Shown here one piece after another: positions 7,371 to 15,581 of a stretch of 56,597 nucleotides of DNA. A model generated the notes under the pieces. The model was not told where the DNA came from, searched no databases, and saw nothing but the letters and a program-made list of their open reading frames with translations. The position numbers were made by a program, and so were the translations under genes. How positions within the stretch are numbered: position 1 is the stretch's first letter; every line of letters begins with the position of its first letter. This DNA is from CBFIDE01 sp965661265. GTDB taxonomy: Bacteria > Bacteroidota > Bacteroidia > Flavobacteriales > Schleiferiaceae. The stretch lies in contig CBFIDE010000014.1 of the NCBI GenBank assembly GCA_965661265.1, forward strand, positions 1-56,597. The letters run 5' to 3'.

Positions 7371-9364
7371 TTAACCAAGAATTTAAGCAAAAGTATTTCA
7401 ATTATAAAAAAGAATAAGGCCAATAGTAAGAAATACCTCCAAAGTTCCACTTTATTCAGTAATTCATTAAAGGAACTGGCATTCATATTTGAAGTTTGGA
7501 AAGATTGTAATTTATAATTAGGGTATGTTGAAATCATATTCTGTGCGCTGCTAAAGCTCCATTGACTTTCCTTCCTATCTGTATTAATTGCTAAAGCACT
7601 TACAATAGAGTCTTGTTCAATAATATCATACCAGCCAATAGGAGTGTTAGATTCTAATTTAATTAAATTAATGTTGTTAGAATTCATTTTTTGTTGTGGA
7701 ATAAATGAATAGGATTTAGATTCAAGCTTAATGATTGCATCATTCACATTTGAAGTTGGAATATTCATATTAAGAATAGATCCAGGATAGTAATAGCTTG
7801 ACTTAACATCATTAGAGTAAATCACAGTATTAATAGCCAATGGAACCAATATAGGATCTTTTGCAATGGTTCCAAAGGCTTCACTTAATCCAAAATGTGC
7901 TAGGATAACATTGGCATTTAATTTTGGAATTCTTTCAATTATAGGATCACCATTTTCTAAGGTTAGAAGTGGATATCCTCTAGGGTTTTCTCCTGTAAAA
8001 TACTTCTTGATTTTATTTATACTTGGATTCTTAGGATCCTGCGTAAAAACATTAGAGAATAGTGGGTCTTGCCAATTAATTTTATCAATTATGTAATTTG
8101 TCTCTTCTAAGCTTTTAAAATAACTCATGCCTAAAAGCCCGAGCATTTGGGTAGTACTTCTCAATTCATTTGAAGGAAAAATCAGAATATTCTTAGAAAG
8201 ACTCAAATGATTTTCTATTGATTGAACAAGGCCTGAGCTTAAGTCATGAGATCCTTCGATAATTATTAATTGAGCCTTTTCTATTTCTTTAAAATCTATA
8301 GCCTGAGGAGATTGAATGATAATTTCAAATAGTTCAGAATCAAAGAAATCATCACTTTTAGTTTGGGATTTATCTGTACTGATTATAAAAACCAATGACT
8401 TTTTTTGCTGCTCGGTAGTTAGTGTTAAGTGATTGTCAAAACTAGGGCTAGGTGCAGATATTTTTACTTCTAGCTTGCTGTCTTGGCTCTGATCTAAATT
8501 AAAAGGAAGTATAAAGCTTCTGATTTCCTTTGCAGCGATTTCAATATTGCTAGAGTATATGGTTTGAGTGCTGTTTTTAAGACTTAATACACCGGTGAAT
8601 TTTTTAGATGAAAACTTATTATTGACACTCACATTTAGTTGTTGATTTAGGCCTTTTAATAAAAGAGCTTGATCAAAATAACAACTGTCAATAAATGTAT
8701 TATCCAAAATTTCATTGTGCTTTGATTCAAATATCCAATAATTGAAAGCTTTATTAAAACTCAAATGGGCATCTAAACCGGATAATTGTAAATCGCTGAA
8801 AAGCAAAACCGTAGTGCTGCTATCAAATTGGGACTCAGAGCTAATACCGCTTATATGCTCTAATACGTGATTTAGTGATCTTGTTGGGCCACTAGACTCA
8901 ATAGCCATTAGCTGTTTAAGAGCAATTTCAGGAGAATGGTTATAATAAGATGAGCTCTCAAAATTATTTGTGAAAATGTGAATCCTGCTATCAGGACCTA
9001 ATTGATTTAGAAAACTCTTAGCCGTTATTTTTGCCTCACTAAACAAATCCTCCTCAATCTCTCCGGACATCATGCTAGCACTATTATCAAGGTATAAAAT
9101 ATAGGTGCTTGTAGTATTTTTGTTTTCACCGATATAGGGTTGGCAAAACGCTATTATCAATGCTGACAACGCAAGACATCTGCAAATAAGAACAAGAATA
9201 TTGCGAAGTTTTTGTTTTGATTTATTTTCTAACTGAATGTCCTTTAAAAGGCGATTGTTAGAAAAGTAAATTGTCTTTGTTTTCCTTAACTGAAGGAGAT
9301 GGATAATAATCGGAATCAAAAGGCTTAAAAGAGCCCAAAGAAAGTTAGGATAGACAAAGTTCAT
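7367..9364 (-). CDS. BatA-like membrane protein with VWA domain
   Basis: 665 aa. The N-terminus has the Bacteroidota BatA/double-transmembrane signature: a membrane helix (residues 7-24, FLWALLSLLIPIIIHLLQL), the basic linker RKTKTIYFSNNRLL and a second helix (about 55-73, ILVLICRCLALSALIIAF). A von Willebrand A domain follows with the MIDAS motif DNSAS in YILYLDNSASMMSG (about 88-101). A long middle/C-terminal periplasmic region has no motif I know, and a final transmembrane helix (about 640-660) ends in KFLVK. Proteins of this architecture commonly sit beside the dihydroorotase-like gene in Bacteroidota; they may act as metal-dependent assembly scaffolds in the envelope, but this is unproven. 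Confidence 0.82.
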   Translation of the reverse strand: MNFVYPNFLWALLSLLIPIIIHLLQLRKTKTIYFSNNRLLKDIQLENKSKQKLRNILVLICRCLALSALIIAFCQPYIGENKNTTSTYILYLDNSASMMSGEIEEDLFSEAKITAKSFLNQLGPDSRIHIFTNNFESSSYYNHSPEIALKQLMAIESSGPTRSLNHVLEHISGISSESQFDSSTTVLLFSDLQLSGLDAHLSFNKAFNYWIFESKHNEILDNTFIDSCYFDQALLLKGLNQQLNVSVNNKFSSKKFTGVLSLKNSTQTIYSSNIEIAAKEIRSFILPFNLDQSQDSKLEVKISAPSPSFDNHLTLTTEQQKKSLVFIISTDKSQTKSDDFFDSELFEIIIQSPQAIDFKEIEKAQLIIIEGSHDLSSGLVQSIENHLSLSKNILIFPSNELRSTTQMLGLLGMSYFKSLEETNYIIDKINWQDPLFSNVFTQDPKNPSINKIKKYFTGENPRGYPLLTLENGDPIIERIPKLNANVILAHFGLSEAFGTIAKDPILVPLAINTVIYSNDVKSSYYYPGSILNMNIPTSNVNDAIIKLESKSYSFIPQQKMNSNNINLIKLESNTPIGWYDIIEQDSIVSALAINTDRKESQWSFSSAQNMISTYPNYKLQSFQTSNMNASSFNELLNKVELWRYFLLLALFFFIIEILLLKFLVK

Positions 9365-9397
9365 TAAAGGGCTAAGTTATAGCATTTACAGCAGATA

Positions 9398-10384
9398 TTA
9401 CTGATAAGATTCTATCTTAAGTATTTCAATGCAAAACTTCTTAATTTCTGTTTGAACACTTTGCCAATCTTTAGATTTCAAATCTGATCCTATTACATGA
9501 TCTCTGGCCTCAGGAATAGCTACCATTCTTTGTTGATTATTAGGAGTTTTTAAAGCGGAATGCATCGGAGCAATGGCACTTACATCAATTATATCATCTT
9601 GTTCTTGATCTGATTTGTAGTAGTAAAGAGATAGCATAGGACATTGGATATTGCGATACACTTCTTCAGTCATTTCACTTTCAAGCAAGTCTTGTAATTG
9701 AACCATTGCATTCACAGTATATGTGCTGTCCCAGTACTGGCCCACAGTTGCATTTTCATGCCTTATATGTCTGTTTTCACCATAAACCAATCCGGCTATT
9801 TCTTTTCCCCAAGGATTGTTCAATAATCCCGCAAAGGGGCTATTGATCCTTAAATTTGGACTCAGGTTTATTACCGCATGAACATCCTTAGGAAAGTAGG
9901 ACGCCAACATAAGACCATAGGTGCAACCTGTTGATGTACCTATGATGATTACTTTTTCACCCATTTTTTTAGCTATTGCCAAGCTAACTTTCGCCGATTC
10001 CCAACTATCGACAACATTATAATCTTCTAAAGAATGTGGGTAATTAATACCATGTCCAACTAAACGAGTTAAAAAAGCATTAGAATTGAAAATTTCGGGA
10101 ATATTCCTATTAATTGGAGCTCCTTCTTTTTCACTTGCACTGAAGCCATGGATGTATAAAAAGACAAACTCTGTCTTTGAACTGTCTGTGCTATGGTATA
10201 TTAATTTAGCCTCATTATCCTTGCGCAGGTAAGCAGTATTAATATCTTTTTGGACATAAGATACCTCATCCTGAATAGTAGGGAGCTTATTTGTATCCAA
10301 GGTAAAATCCTCAGGTTTTGGTCCAAGGAGATAAATAATAAGAATTACAATTATAAGTGCTAGGAATATTTTTAGTGCTTTCAT
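9398..10384 (-). CDS. Alpha/beta hydrolase, membrane-anchored
   Basis: 328 aa with an N-terminal uncleaved signal-anchor (residues 4-20, LKIFLALIIVILIIYLL), so the catalytic domain should be periplasmic. The oxyanion-loop motif YIHGFSASEKEG lies at about 77-88, and the nucleophile elbow IIGTSTGCTYG (Ser in G-T-S-T-G) at about 147-157. The downstream ARDHVIGSD segment supplies the likely catalytic His. It resembles carboxylesterase/monoacylglycerol-lipase-type enzymes; the substrate is unknown. It overlaps the upstream CFFCG gene by 4 bp (ATGA), and a 33-bp gap separates it from the BatA-like gene. Confidence 0.85.
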   Translation of the reverse strand: MKALKIFLALIIVILIIYLLGPKPEDFTLDTNKLPTIQDEVSYVQKDINTAYLRKDNEAKLIYHSTDSSKTEFVFLYIHGFSASEKEGAPINRNIPEIFNSNAFLTRLVGHGINYPHSLEDYNVVDSWESAKVSLAIAKKMGEKVIIIGTSTGCTYGLMLASYFPKDVHAVINLSPNLRINSPFAGLLNNPWGKEIAGLVYGENRHIRHENATVGQYWDSTYTVNAMVQLQDLLESEMTEEVYRNIQCPMLSLYYYKSDQEQDDIIDVSAIAPMHSALKTPNNQQRMVAIPEARDHVIGSDLKSKDWQSVQTEIKKFCIEILKIESYQ

Positions 10385-10818
10385 TTTACTTCTTCTACGT
10401 CATTCAAAATATACGCAAATTCATCCAAGCTTTCAGAATTAAGTTTTAATATTCCCATCACTTGAATAACATCATCGGTGGAATATTCATCAGGCTCTGA
10501 TTTCCAATTTAATGTCATCACAGTTTCTGGACCAGCGCCTCCACAAAAAAAGCAAGCGCTAAATGGATAGGCGCTAAGAGCGTAAGTGTTGGCTTCAATA
10601 TCTATTGGTATGACATAACCTTTAATGAGTACTCTTTTACCATCTAATTTTTTAATCTCCTTTGGAAAAACGGGTTGAATATACCAAGCCTCTAATTCTG
10701 TAAAGTACTTATCCTCAAAGCTTAGTTCAGACAGTTTTTTCCAATCTATAAGAAGTGCATTTTGACCTTGGGCTGTATTGAAAGCTAATGCTATAGTAAG
10801 AATTAGTAAATACCTCAT
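10381..10818 (-). CDS. Secreted CxxC protein, DUF3299-like (copy 2)
   Basis: 145 aa with a cleavable signal peptide (MRYLLILTIALAFNTAQG). The mature part has LDGKRVLIKGYVIPIDIEAN followed by YALSAYPFSACFFCGGAGPE, with cysteines at 89 and 92. The layout 'GY(V/L)xPxD ... YxLS.YP..AC' resembles the OB-like DUF3299 family, with CFFCGGAGPE where that family usually has CIHVPPPPPNQ; this parallel is from memory. The gene starts at the stop of a paralogue of similar length, and together with the upstream ABC genes it forms a probable metal-handling cassette. The CxxC could bind a metal or act in thiol redox chemistry. Confidence 0.75.
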   Translation of the reverse strand: MRYLLILTIALAFNTAQGQNALLIDWKKLSELSFEDKYFTELEAWYIQPVFPKEIKKLDGKRVLIKGYVIPIDIEANTYALSAYPFSACFFCGGAGPETVMTLNWKSEPDEYSTDDVIQVMGILKLNSESLDEFAYILNDVEEVK

Positions 10819-11249
10819 AAGCCGCTTAGTTGAGCATTGTTGAGAGAGTAAAAGAGTGATCTACCTGACCTATCCAATACCAAAGTTCCTCTCACGCTCA
10901 CGAATTTATCATTGATGAAGCGATCTGGTCTCACACTGAACTGCAATAATACTGCGGTTTCAGGTCCAGCATTTCCACAAAAGAAGCAAGCTTGGGTAGG
11001 GAATTGAGACAAGGCGTATGTATTTAATACTACATCAACAGGAACTAAATAGCCAGAAACAATAACCTCTTTTCCTTCAAAATCATTTATAAGTTTGTCA
11101 CTAAAATTTGGAATCATTAAATAATTGTCATCCACGCTCTTCCCTTCATAGCTGGTAGTGTTTAAAACATTCCAAGACAGTGATTTCTGTGCATAAAGGG
11201 ATGAAAAACTAAGAATTAAACAAATTATGAATAGGAATTTAGGCCTCAT
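10815..11249 (-). CDS. Secreted CxxC protein, DUF3299-like (copy 1)
   Basis: 144 aa with a signal peptide ending near SLYA (about residue 20). The mature protein repeats the layout of its downstream neighbour: FEGKEVIVSGYLVPVDVVLN, then YALSQFPTQACFFCGNAGPE with cysteines at 88 and 91. Outside these blocks the two copies have diverged strongly, so the duplication is old. The ATG lies within the 3' end of the permease gene, and its stop overlaps the next gene's start. The tight coupling of permease, copy 1 and copy 2 argues for one transport or maturation system. Confidence 0.75.
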   Translation of the reverse strand: MRPKFLFIICLILSFSSLYAQKSLSWNVLNTTSYEGKSVDDNYLMIPNFSDKLINDFEGKEVIVSGYLVPVDVVLNTYALSQFPTQACFFCGNAGPETAVLLQFSVRPDRFINDKFVSVRGTLVLDRSGRSLFYSLNNAQLSGL

Positions 11250-12420
11250 TTAAAGTGTTTGAAAGATTAATTCTATACGCTCTATTCATTGGAATTACAG
11301 AAGAAACTAGTGCTAATCCGATGCAAATGAAATATAGATAAACATCAAATGTATCTATTTGCAACCACTCCAATCCTGATTTATAGTTTTCATAGCTAAG
11401 CACAGATAAATAGAACAATAAAGCTTTAGAAAAAATCAAGCCAAAAATATAGGAAATGCTGGCTATGACGATTGCTTCAAAGGCAATTAATTTTATCAAA
11501 TGATATTGAGAGGCACCCAGGACTCTTAATAATCCAAGTTCAAATTTTCTTTCACTCAAAGACTTTAATAAGCTTAAAAATATACTGATACCCGATATAA
11601 ATAAGATTGAAATTGCAAGAATTTTTAATGCATCTAAAGCCGTTGAAATTAATCCAATAAGTCTATTTACTTCTATCGCCGGTAGGGCAGCTTGAAGGTT
11701 TTCCATAGACTGTATTTGTCTTGGAAGCTGAAATTGAGCTAAAGGACTTTTATATTTTATTAATATTGAGGTCAACTCTAGATCTTCTTCGCTTTCTTCA
11801 TCGCCATGACTGTGGTCGTGAGCATGCCAAAGACTAGAATAATGGGTTAAAAGCAAGTTATCAGCTACTTTATTGCTCCTCTTTAAAATTCCAGTAACGG
11901 TATAAGGATGCTCATGCTCCTCATTCATTCCTTCTACCAAACCATGTTCAGAGAATACCTCATCACCAATCTTTAATCCAGTCTTGCTTGCAAGTTCACT
12001 TCCTAATAATAGGGACATTTCACCTAATAAAGATGATCCTTCATCAATCTCTAAGCCATACAGCGTCAGGTAACTAGAGTCAGTTCCTACTATTCTATAA
12101 TTATTATATCTATCTCCAAACGCCAATGGAATTGCGTTCTTAACGAACAAAGATTTTTTTAATATTTTAAATGAGGAGAAGCTGATGTTTCCAGTTGGAG
12201 CATCTATTTGATAGATACTACTTAAGATTATTTGAAGAGGAGATCCTTTGGCTCCAACAACCATATCAACACCACCAATACTGCTTTTTAAATAGTTTTG
12301 AGATTGGTACTGAAGCTTATAAATTAGACCTAATAAAGCTATTGAAAAACTCAAGAGAAGAATGCTGACTCCACTAGAAAGCTTATTGGCAATTATATTT
12401 TTTAGTGCTAGCTTAAGCAT
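11239..12420 (-). CDS. ABC transporter permease, FtsX/LolC type, with His-rich external loop
   Basis: 393 aa. An N-terminal membrane helix (about 18-35) is followed by a large extracytoplasmic domain and three C-terminal helices (about 265-285, 310-335, 352-372), the FtsX/MacB four-helix layout. The C-terminal part has FELGLLRVLGASQYHLIKL, a typical FtsX block. The external domain contains eight histidines between residues 159 and 205, including HEHP and HAHDHSHGDEE, suggesting binding of a transition metal such as zinc. Start: a TTG precedes the ATG by one codon; the ATG at 12420 overlaps the ATPase stop. Partner of the ATPase encoded immediately upstream. Direction of transport is unknown; many of this class move lipoproteins or act mechanically rather than import. 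Confidence 0.85.
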   Translation of the reverse strand: MLKLALKNIIANKLSSGVSILLLSFSIALLGLIYKLQYQSQNYLKSSIGGVDMVVGAKGSPLQIILSSIYQIDAPTGNISFSSFKILKKSLFVKNAIPLAFGDRYNNYRIVGTDSSYLTLYGLEIDEGSSLLGEMSLLLGSELASKTGLKIGDEVFSEHGLVEGMNEEHEHPYTVTGILKRSNKVADNLLLTHYSSLWHAHDHSHGDEESEEDLELTSILIKYKSPLAQFQLPRQIQSMENLQAALPAIEVNRLIGLISTALDALKILAISILFISGISIFLSLLKSLSERKFELGLLRVLGASQYHLIKLIAFEAIVIASISYIFGLIFSKALLFYLSVLSYENYKSGLEWLQIDTFDVYLYFICIGLALVSSVIPMNRAYRINLSNTLNEA

Positions 12421-13048
12421 CAATAATCAGTTTAGAATCAAAGTATTCCTTGATGCGTTGGTCATGTGTTACGATTATCAAGTGCGTATTATGTGCAGTC
12501 AGCTCTAACAACGTATTGATTACTTTTTCCGCATTCGTATCATCAAGGGCAGAGGTAGGTTCATCCGCTAAGAGCATTTCTGGTTGATGCAATAATGCTC
12601 TTGCAATATTGAGTCTCTGTTGTTCACCTTTGCTCAGATTGTAGGTCTTGGAATCTAATTTATCTTCAATATTCAACTGAGCACAGATGTTGTGAATCTT
12701 TTCATCTGATAAATAACGCTTGTGAAATTTTTGAGCTAGCAGAAGATTTTCCTTTGCACTTAAGCTTTTGATAAACAATGATTCTTGCAAAATCAATCCA
12801 ATATATTGGGCCCTAAAAAAGTCCATTTCTTTATTAGAAATTTTAGAATAGTCTTTGCCATTCAGGTTTAATTCAGCCTGCTTATTTCTTAAAATCCCAG
12901 AGAGTAGATGCAGAAGTGTGCTTTTTCCACTTCCTGAGGGGCCAAGAATTAATAAGTTCTCATTATCTGAAAGACTAACATCAGAGAAATTAATTGGCTT
13001 TCGCGATTCTGAATAAGTAAAAGAAAGATTTTGTGCTACTAGTGCCAT
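12413..13048 (-). CDS. ABC transporter ATP-binding protein, LolD/MacB type
   Basis: 211 aa, a single nucleotide-binding domain. Walker A is LGPSGSGKSTLLH (about 35-47), the Q-loop region LILQES lies near 90, and the signature plus Walker B read NLSKGEQQRLNIARALLHQP and MLLADEPTSALD (about 145-180), followed by an H-loop IVTHDQ. The signature is LSKGE rather than LSGGQ, as in LolD-like subunits. First gene of the eight-gene minus-strand run and cognate ATPase of the overlapping His-rich permease. A -7 box lies 18 bp upstream. Confidence 0.9.
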   Translation of the reverse strand: MALVAQNLSFTYSESRKPINFSDVSLSDNENLLILGPSGSGKSTLLHLLSGILRNKQAELNLNGKDYSKISNKEMDFFRAQYIGLILQESLFIKSLSAKENLLLAQKFHKRYLSDEKIHNICAQLNIEDKLDSKTYNLSKGEQQRLNIARALLHQPEMLLADEPTSALDDTNAEKVINTLLELTAHNTHLIIVTHDQRIKEYFDSKLIIDA

Positions 13049-13066
13049 TCCGTAATATTACAAAGC

Positions 13067-13074
13067 AAATCTAA
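13067..13074 (-). promoter_or_regulatory. Bacteroidota -7 box (TAGATTTG, minus strand)
   Basis: On the minus strand TAGATTTG is an exact TAnnTTTG match 18 bp before the ATPase ATG, in the 42-bp divergent gap with the CoA-binding protein. It would start the long transcript running down to 4981. Confidence 0.5.
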
Positions 13075-13090
13075 TTACAATTAACCGAGG

Positions 13091-13444
13091 ATGAAAACAC
13101 TTGTTGTAGGAGCGAGTAAAAAAAAGGACAGATATTCTTATATCGCTACGAATATGTTAATGGAAGAGGGCCATGAAGCTTATCCTTTTAATCCGAAGGC
13201 CGATGTGGCTGATACATTTAAAATTCTTGATGATTGGCCAGCTAATGGGATCGATACTGTTAGCTTGTATATAGGGGCAGCACGCCAGAATGAATATTAT
13301 TCTAAAATAATTGACTTAAAGCCTAGAAGGGTAATTTTTAATCCAGGTACAGAAAATTCTGAATTTGAAGCCCTCTTGGCTGAGAATGGAATTGCAAATG
13401 AAAGAGCTTGTACCTTAGTTTTGCTGAGAACGGGTCAATACTAA
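13091..13444 (+). CDS. CoA-binding domain protein
   Basis: 117 aa Rossmann-like CoA-binding domain alone (YccU/COG1832-like). The N-terminal nucleotide loop VVGASKKKDRYSYIATNML is followed by HEAYPFNPKADV and, later, PRRVIFNPGTENSEFEALL. Family members bind CoA; no catalytic activity is assigned. It is divergently transcribed from the ABC operon and converges on the protease gene, whose stop codon overlaps its own (TAC-TAA read both ways). Confidence 0.85.
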   Translation: MKTLVVGASKKKDRYSYIATNMLMEEGHEAYPFNPKADVADTFKILDDWPANGIDTVSLYIGAARQNEYYSKIIDLKPRRVIFNPGTENSEFEALLAENGIANERACTLVLLRTGQY

Positions 13445-15009
13445 AGCTTAATAAATTTATGGAACTGGAATTCACCATCAATACCTATCATAAGAATATA
13501 CAGACCTGCTCTTAAGTTTTGAGTTATTATCTCAGTACTTTCACTTCCAATGGGGTTAAGATTATCCGAATAAACAATAGAGCCGAATTGATCGGTTATA
13601 ATAATATCAACCTGGTTTGATATATTTCCTATTCCCTCAACGGAGATGTTGTTAGTTGTAGGGTTTGGGCTTAAAGAAAAGTCTAAAATTTCAGGCGCAA
13701 TACTATCCCCATAATAGGAGCCTAGGTTAAATTCTACATTCGTACTATTAGGGTCTAACCAAGGCTGTAGTTGAAAAGAAGGCATGGAGCTGTTGTTAAA
13801 CCATGCTAAACTGAGCTTTCCATAGTAATCCTCTCCCCTTAAATTGCTGCAACCGCTAAGCCCTCCTGTTAAAAAGCCCAAGACAAGGCCATTCTGATCT
13901 AATAGTGCAGAACCAGAAGAACCACCTTCTGTAACTCCGTATCCATTGATGCTTCCGTCCCATTGGACTTCCCAATGTGTATCTGCTATAACTTGGCCGA
14001 AGCTCTCACTGACCAAGTTTGAATTATAAGTTGATATTTTTTTTATGTCCCCTTCAGGATGATGAAAGCAAACGCCAGAAGTTGAAATGTCACCAGACCT
14101 ATTCCAGCCCGCGTAAAAAGCATGAAAATCTTCAGGAATACTTTCAGCAAGCTCTAAAAGCAAAAAGTCAGGCCCAGTATCTCCTCCATTATCATCAGAT
14201 CTTGAAATCAATTCAGAGCCAACAATAAATTGCTGTGCCAAATTTCCTTCCTCACTTGGGTTATTGCAATCAGGGCTTTCGTAATTAAAATAAAAATTCC
14301 ACTGTAAAAAATCACTGCTACTCGCAAAAGTGCTTCCAAAATAAGCACAGTGTTCTGCGGTAAGAATATAAGGTTTATAACTGCGATCAACAGTGCTTAT
14401 AAGGCTGCCAGAACACCATCCTAAACCACTTCCAACTCTGACAAGTATTCTAATAGCTGATTTTTTTTCATCACTAAAATTAAAAGATTCTGAACAATTA
14501 GAATTTACTTGGCAAAAGTCTGAATCCCCAAAATCTTCAGTGGGTGAATAAGTTTTAATATTGCTATAGGCGATTGCATCAACTGAAATGTTTAATGGAT
14601 TATTTGAAGTGATTTCTATAGTTCCGTTGAAATTATGAGACCAAAAGATTTTATTCCCAATAATTTGTGAATAGACATATTTCCTTGTTCCATCTGAAAT
14701 GAACAAACTATCACCTGTTTTCAGAGTTTCTAAATTGAGAAGAAAAAAGCAGTTGCCAGAAGATTCAGTTCTTAGTGGGGTATTGGTAGTGTTTAATTCT
14801 ATATCCTGAGAGAATTCTTCAATAAAACTGTGAATAGGAATAGAAAAGTGATTACTAAGACTATCGACTTTTTCAGATATACGATGAACTGAATATTTTG
14901 ATAGATTAAGTGCTTCAATCTGCGCCTTAGATTGCAAACAAAAAAAGGTAAATACTATTAGCGCCTTAAGATTGAAGCCTTTGGCGCAAAAGAAATTCCA
15001 ATTGGTCAT
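13441..15009 (-). CDS. Secreted trypsin-like serine protease with T9SS type A sorting domain
   Basis: 522 aa, exported by Sec (signal peptide to about residue 30, ending LQSKAQ) and then by type IX secretion. Chymotrypsin-fold catalytic triad: His220 in ILTAEHC, Asp281 in GPDFLLLEL, Ser365 in EGGSSGSALL. The arrangement, with a long N-terminal pro-region and several cysteines (C199, C221, C248, C314), resembles lysyl-endopeptidase-like enzymes. The last about 80 residues form the type A sorting domain: FSLSPNPTTNNISVEG, then a beta sandwich ending GLYILMIGIDGEFQFHKFIKL at the stop. Expected to be cell-surface-attached or released and to digest protein. Confidence 0.88.
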   Translation of the reverse strand: MTNWNFFCAKGFNLKALIVFTFFCLQSKAQIEALNLSKYSVHRISEKVDSLSNHFSIPIHSFIEEFSQDIELNTTNTPLRTESSGNCFFLLNLETLKTGDSLFISDGTRKYVYSQIIGNKIFWSHNFNGTIEITSNNPLNISVDAIAYSNIKTYSPTEDFGDSDFCQVNSNCSESFNFSDEKKSAIRILVRVGSGLGWCSGSLISTVDRSYKPYILTAEHCAYFGSTFASSSDFLQWNFYFNYESPDCNNPSEEGNLAQQFIVGSELISRSDDNGGDTGPDFLLLELAESIPEDFHAFYAGWNRSGDISTSGVCFHHPEGDIKKISTYNSNLVSESFGQVIADTHWEVQWDGSINGYGVTEGGSSGSALLDQNGLVLGFLTGGLSGCSNLRGEDYYGKLSLAWFNNSSMPSFQLQPWLDPNSTNVEFNLGSYYGDSIAPEILDFSLSPNPTTNNISVEGIGNISNQVDIIITDQFGSIVYSDNLNPIGSESTEIITQNLRAGLYILMIGIDGEFQFHKFIKL

Positions 15010-15028
15010 TAGCTTTCTCTAATTTGTT

Positions 15029-15430
15029 TCATAGTTCTTTATTCTCTCTTCTTAGGGCAAACAACTCAAAGGCCATTTGAATTGTAAGCTTAAGCTCTTC
15101 TTCCTGCCAAGGCTTATTTAAGTAGCAATACACCTGACCCTTGTTAATTACATCAATTACAGCATAAATATCTGAGTATCCTGTTCTGCGTATCCTCATA
15201 GGCTCAGGATTGATTTTCTGTATTTCGACTAAAAGCTCAATCCCAGTCATTTCCCGCATTCTCTGATCAGTTAGTATGATATTCAGATCCTCTGTATATA
15301 ATATTTTAAGAGCCTCTTTCCCTGATTCGGCGATAAAAACTTTAAAGTCTCTTCTGAACGTTGCCTTAAATGCCTTAAGGTTGTGAACCTCATCATGGAC
15401 ATAAAGAACTTTTATTTCTTTGAAGTCCAT
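15029..15430 (-). pseudogene. Degenerate stand-alone response regulator receiver domain
   Basis: The 133-codon frame has a receiver-domain layout: phosphoacceptor Asp55 in IILTDQRM, Thr83 in TGYSD, Lys106 in YLNKPW. However, the first acidic-pocket residue is His12 (VLYVHDE instead of VDDE), the conserved proline after DQRM is Arg, and hydrophobic strand residues are replaced (MRIRRTGYSD). The frame stops at RRENKEL, where relatives continue into an output or coiled-coil region. Together with the decayed genes next door this looks like a recently dead or dying gene. An alternative is a divergent, Mg-independent receiver. Preceding sequence has a GGAGG 12 bp before the ATG. Confidence 0.6.
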
Positions 15431-15581
15431 GTTAAAATACTATCCTCCGAAAATAAGGGATATTTTAGAACTATTGTTACTTTGGCGTATCGAAAGCCAA
15501 CCAAATTTATCTCAAATACATTATGATCTGCTGCTATAAGTTCATAATCAAAAGGTTTGAGTAACACTTTTTCCTATTTTA

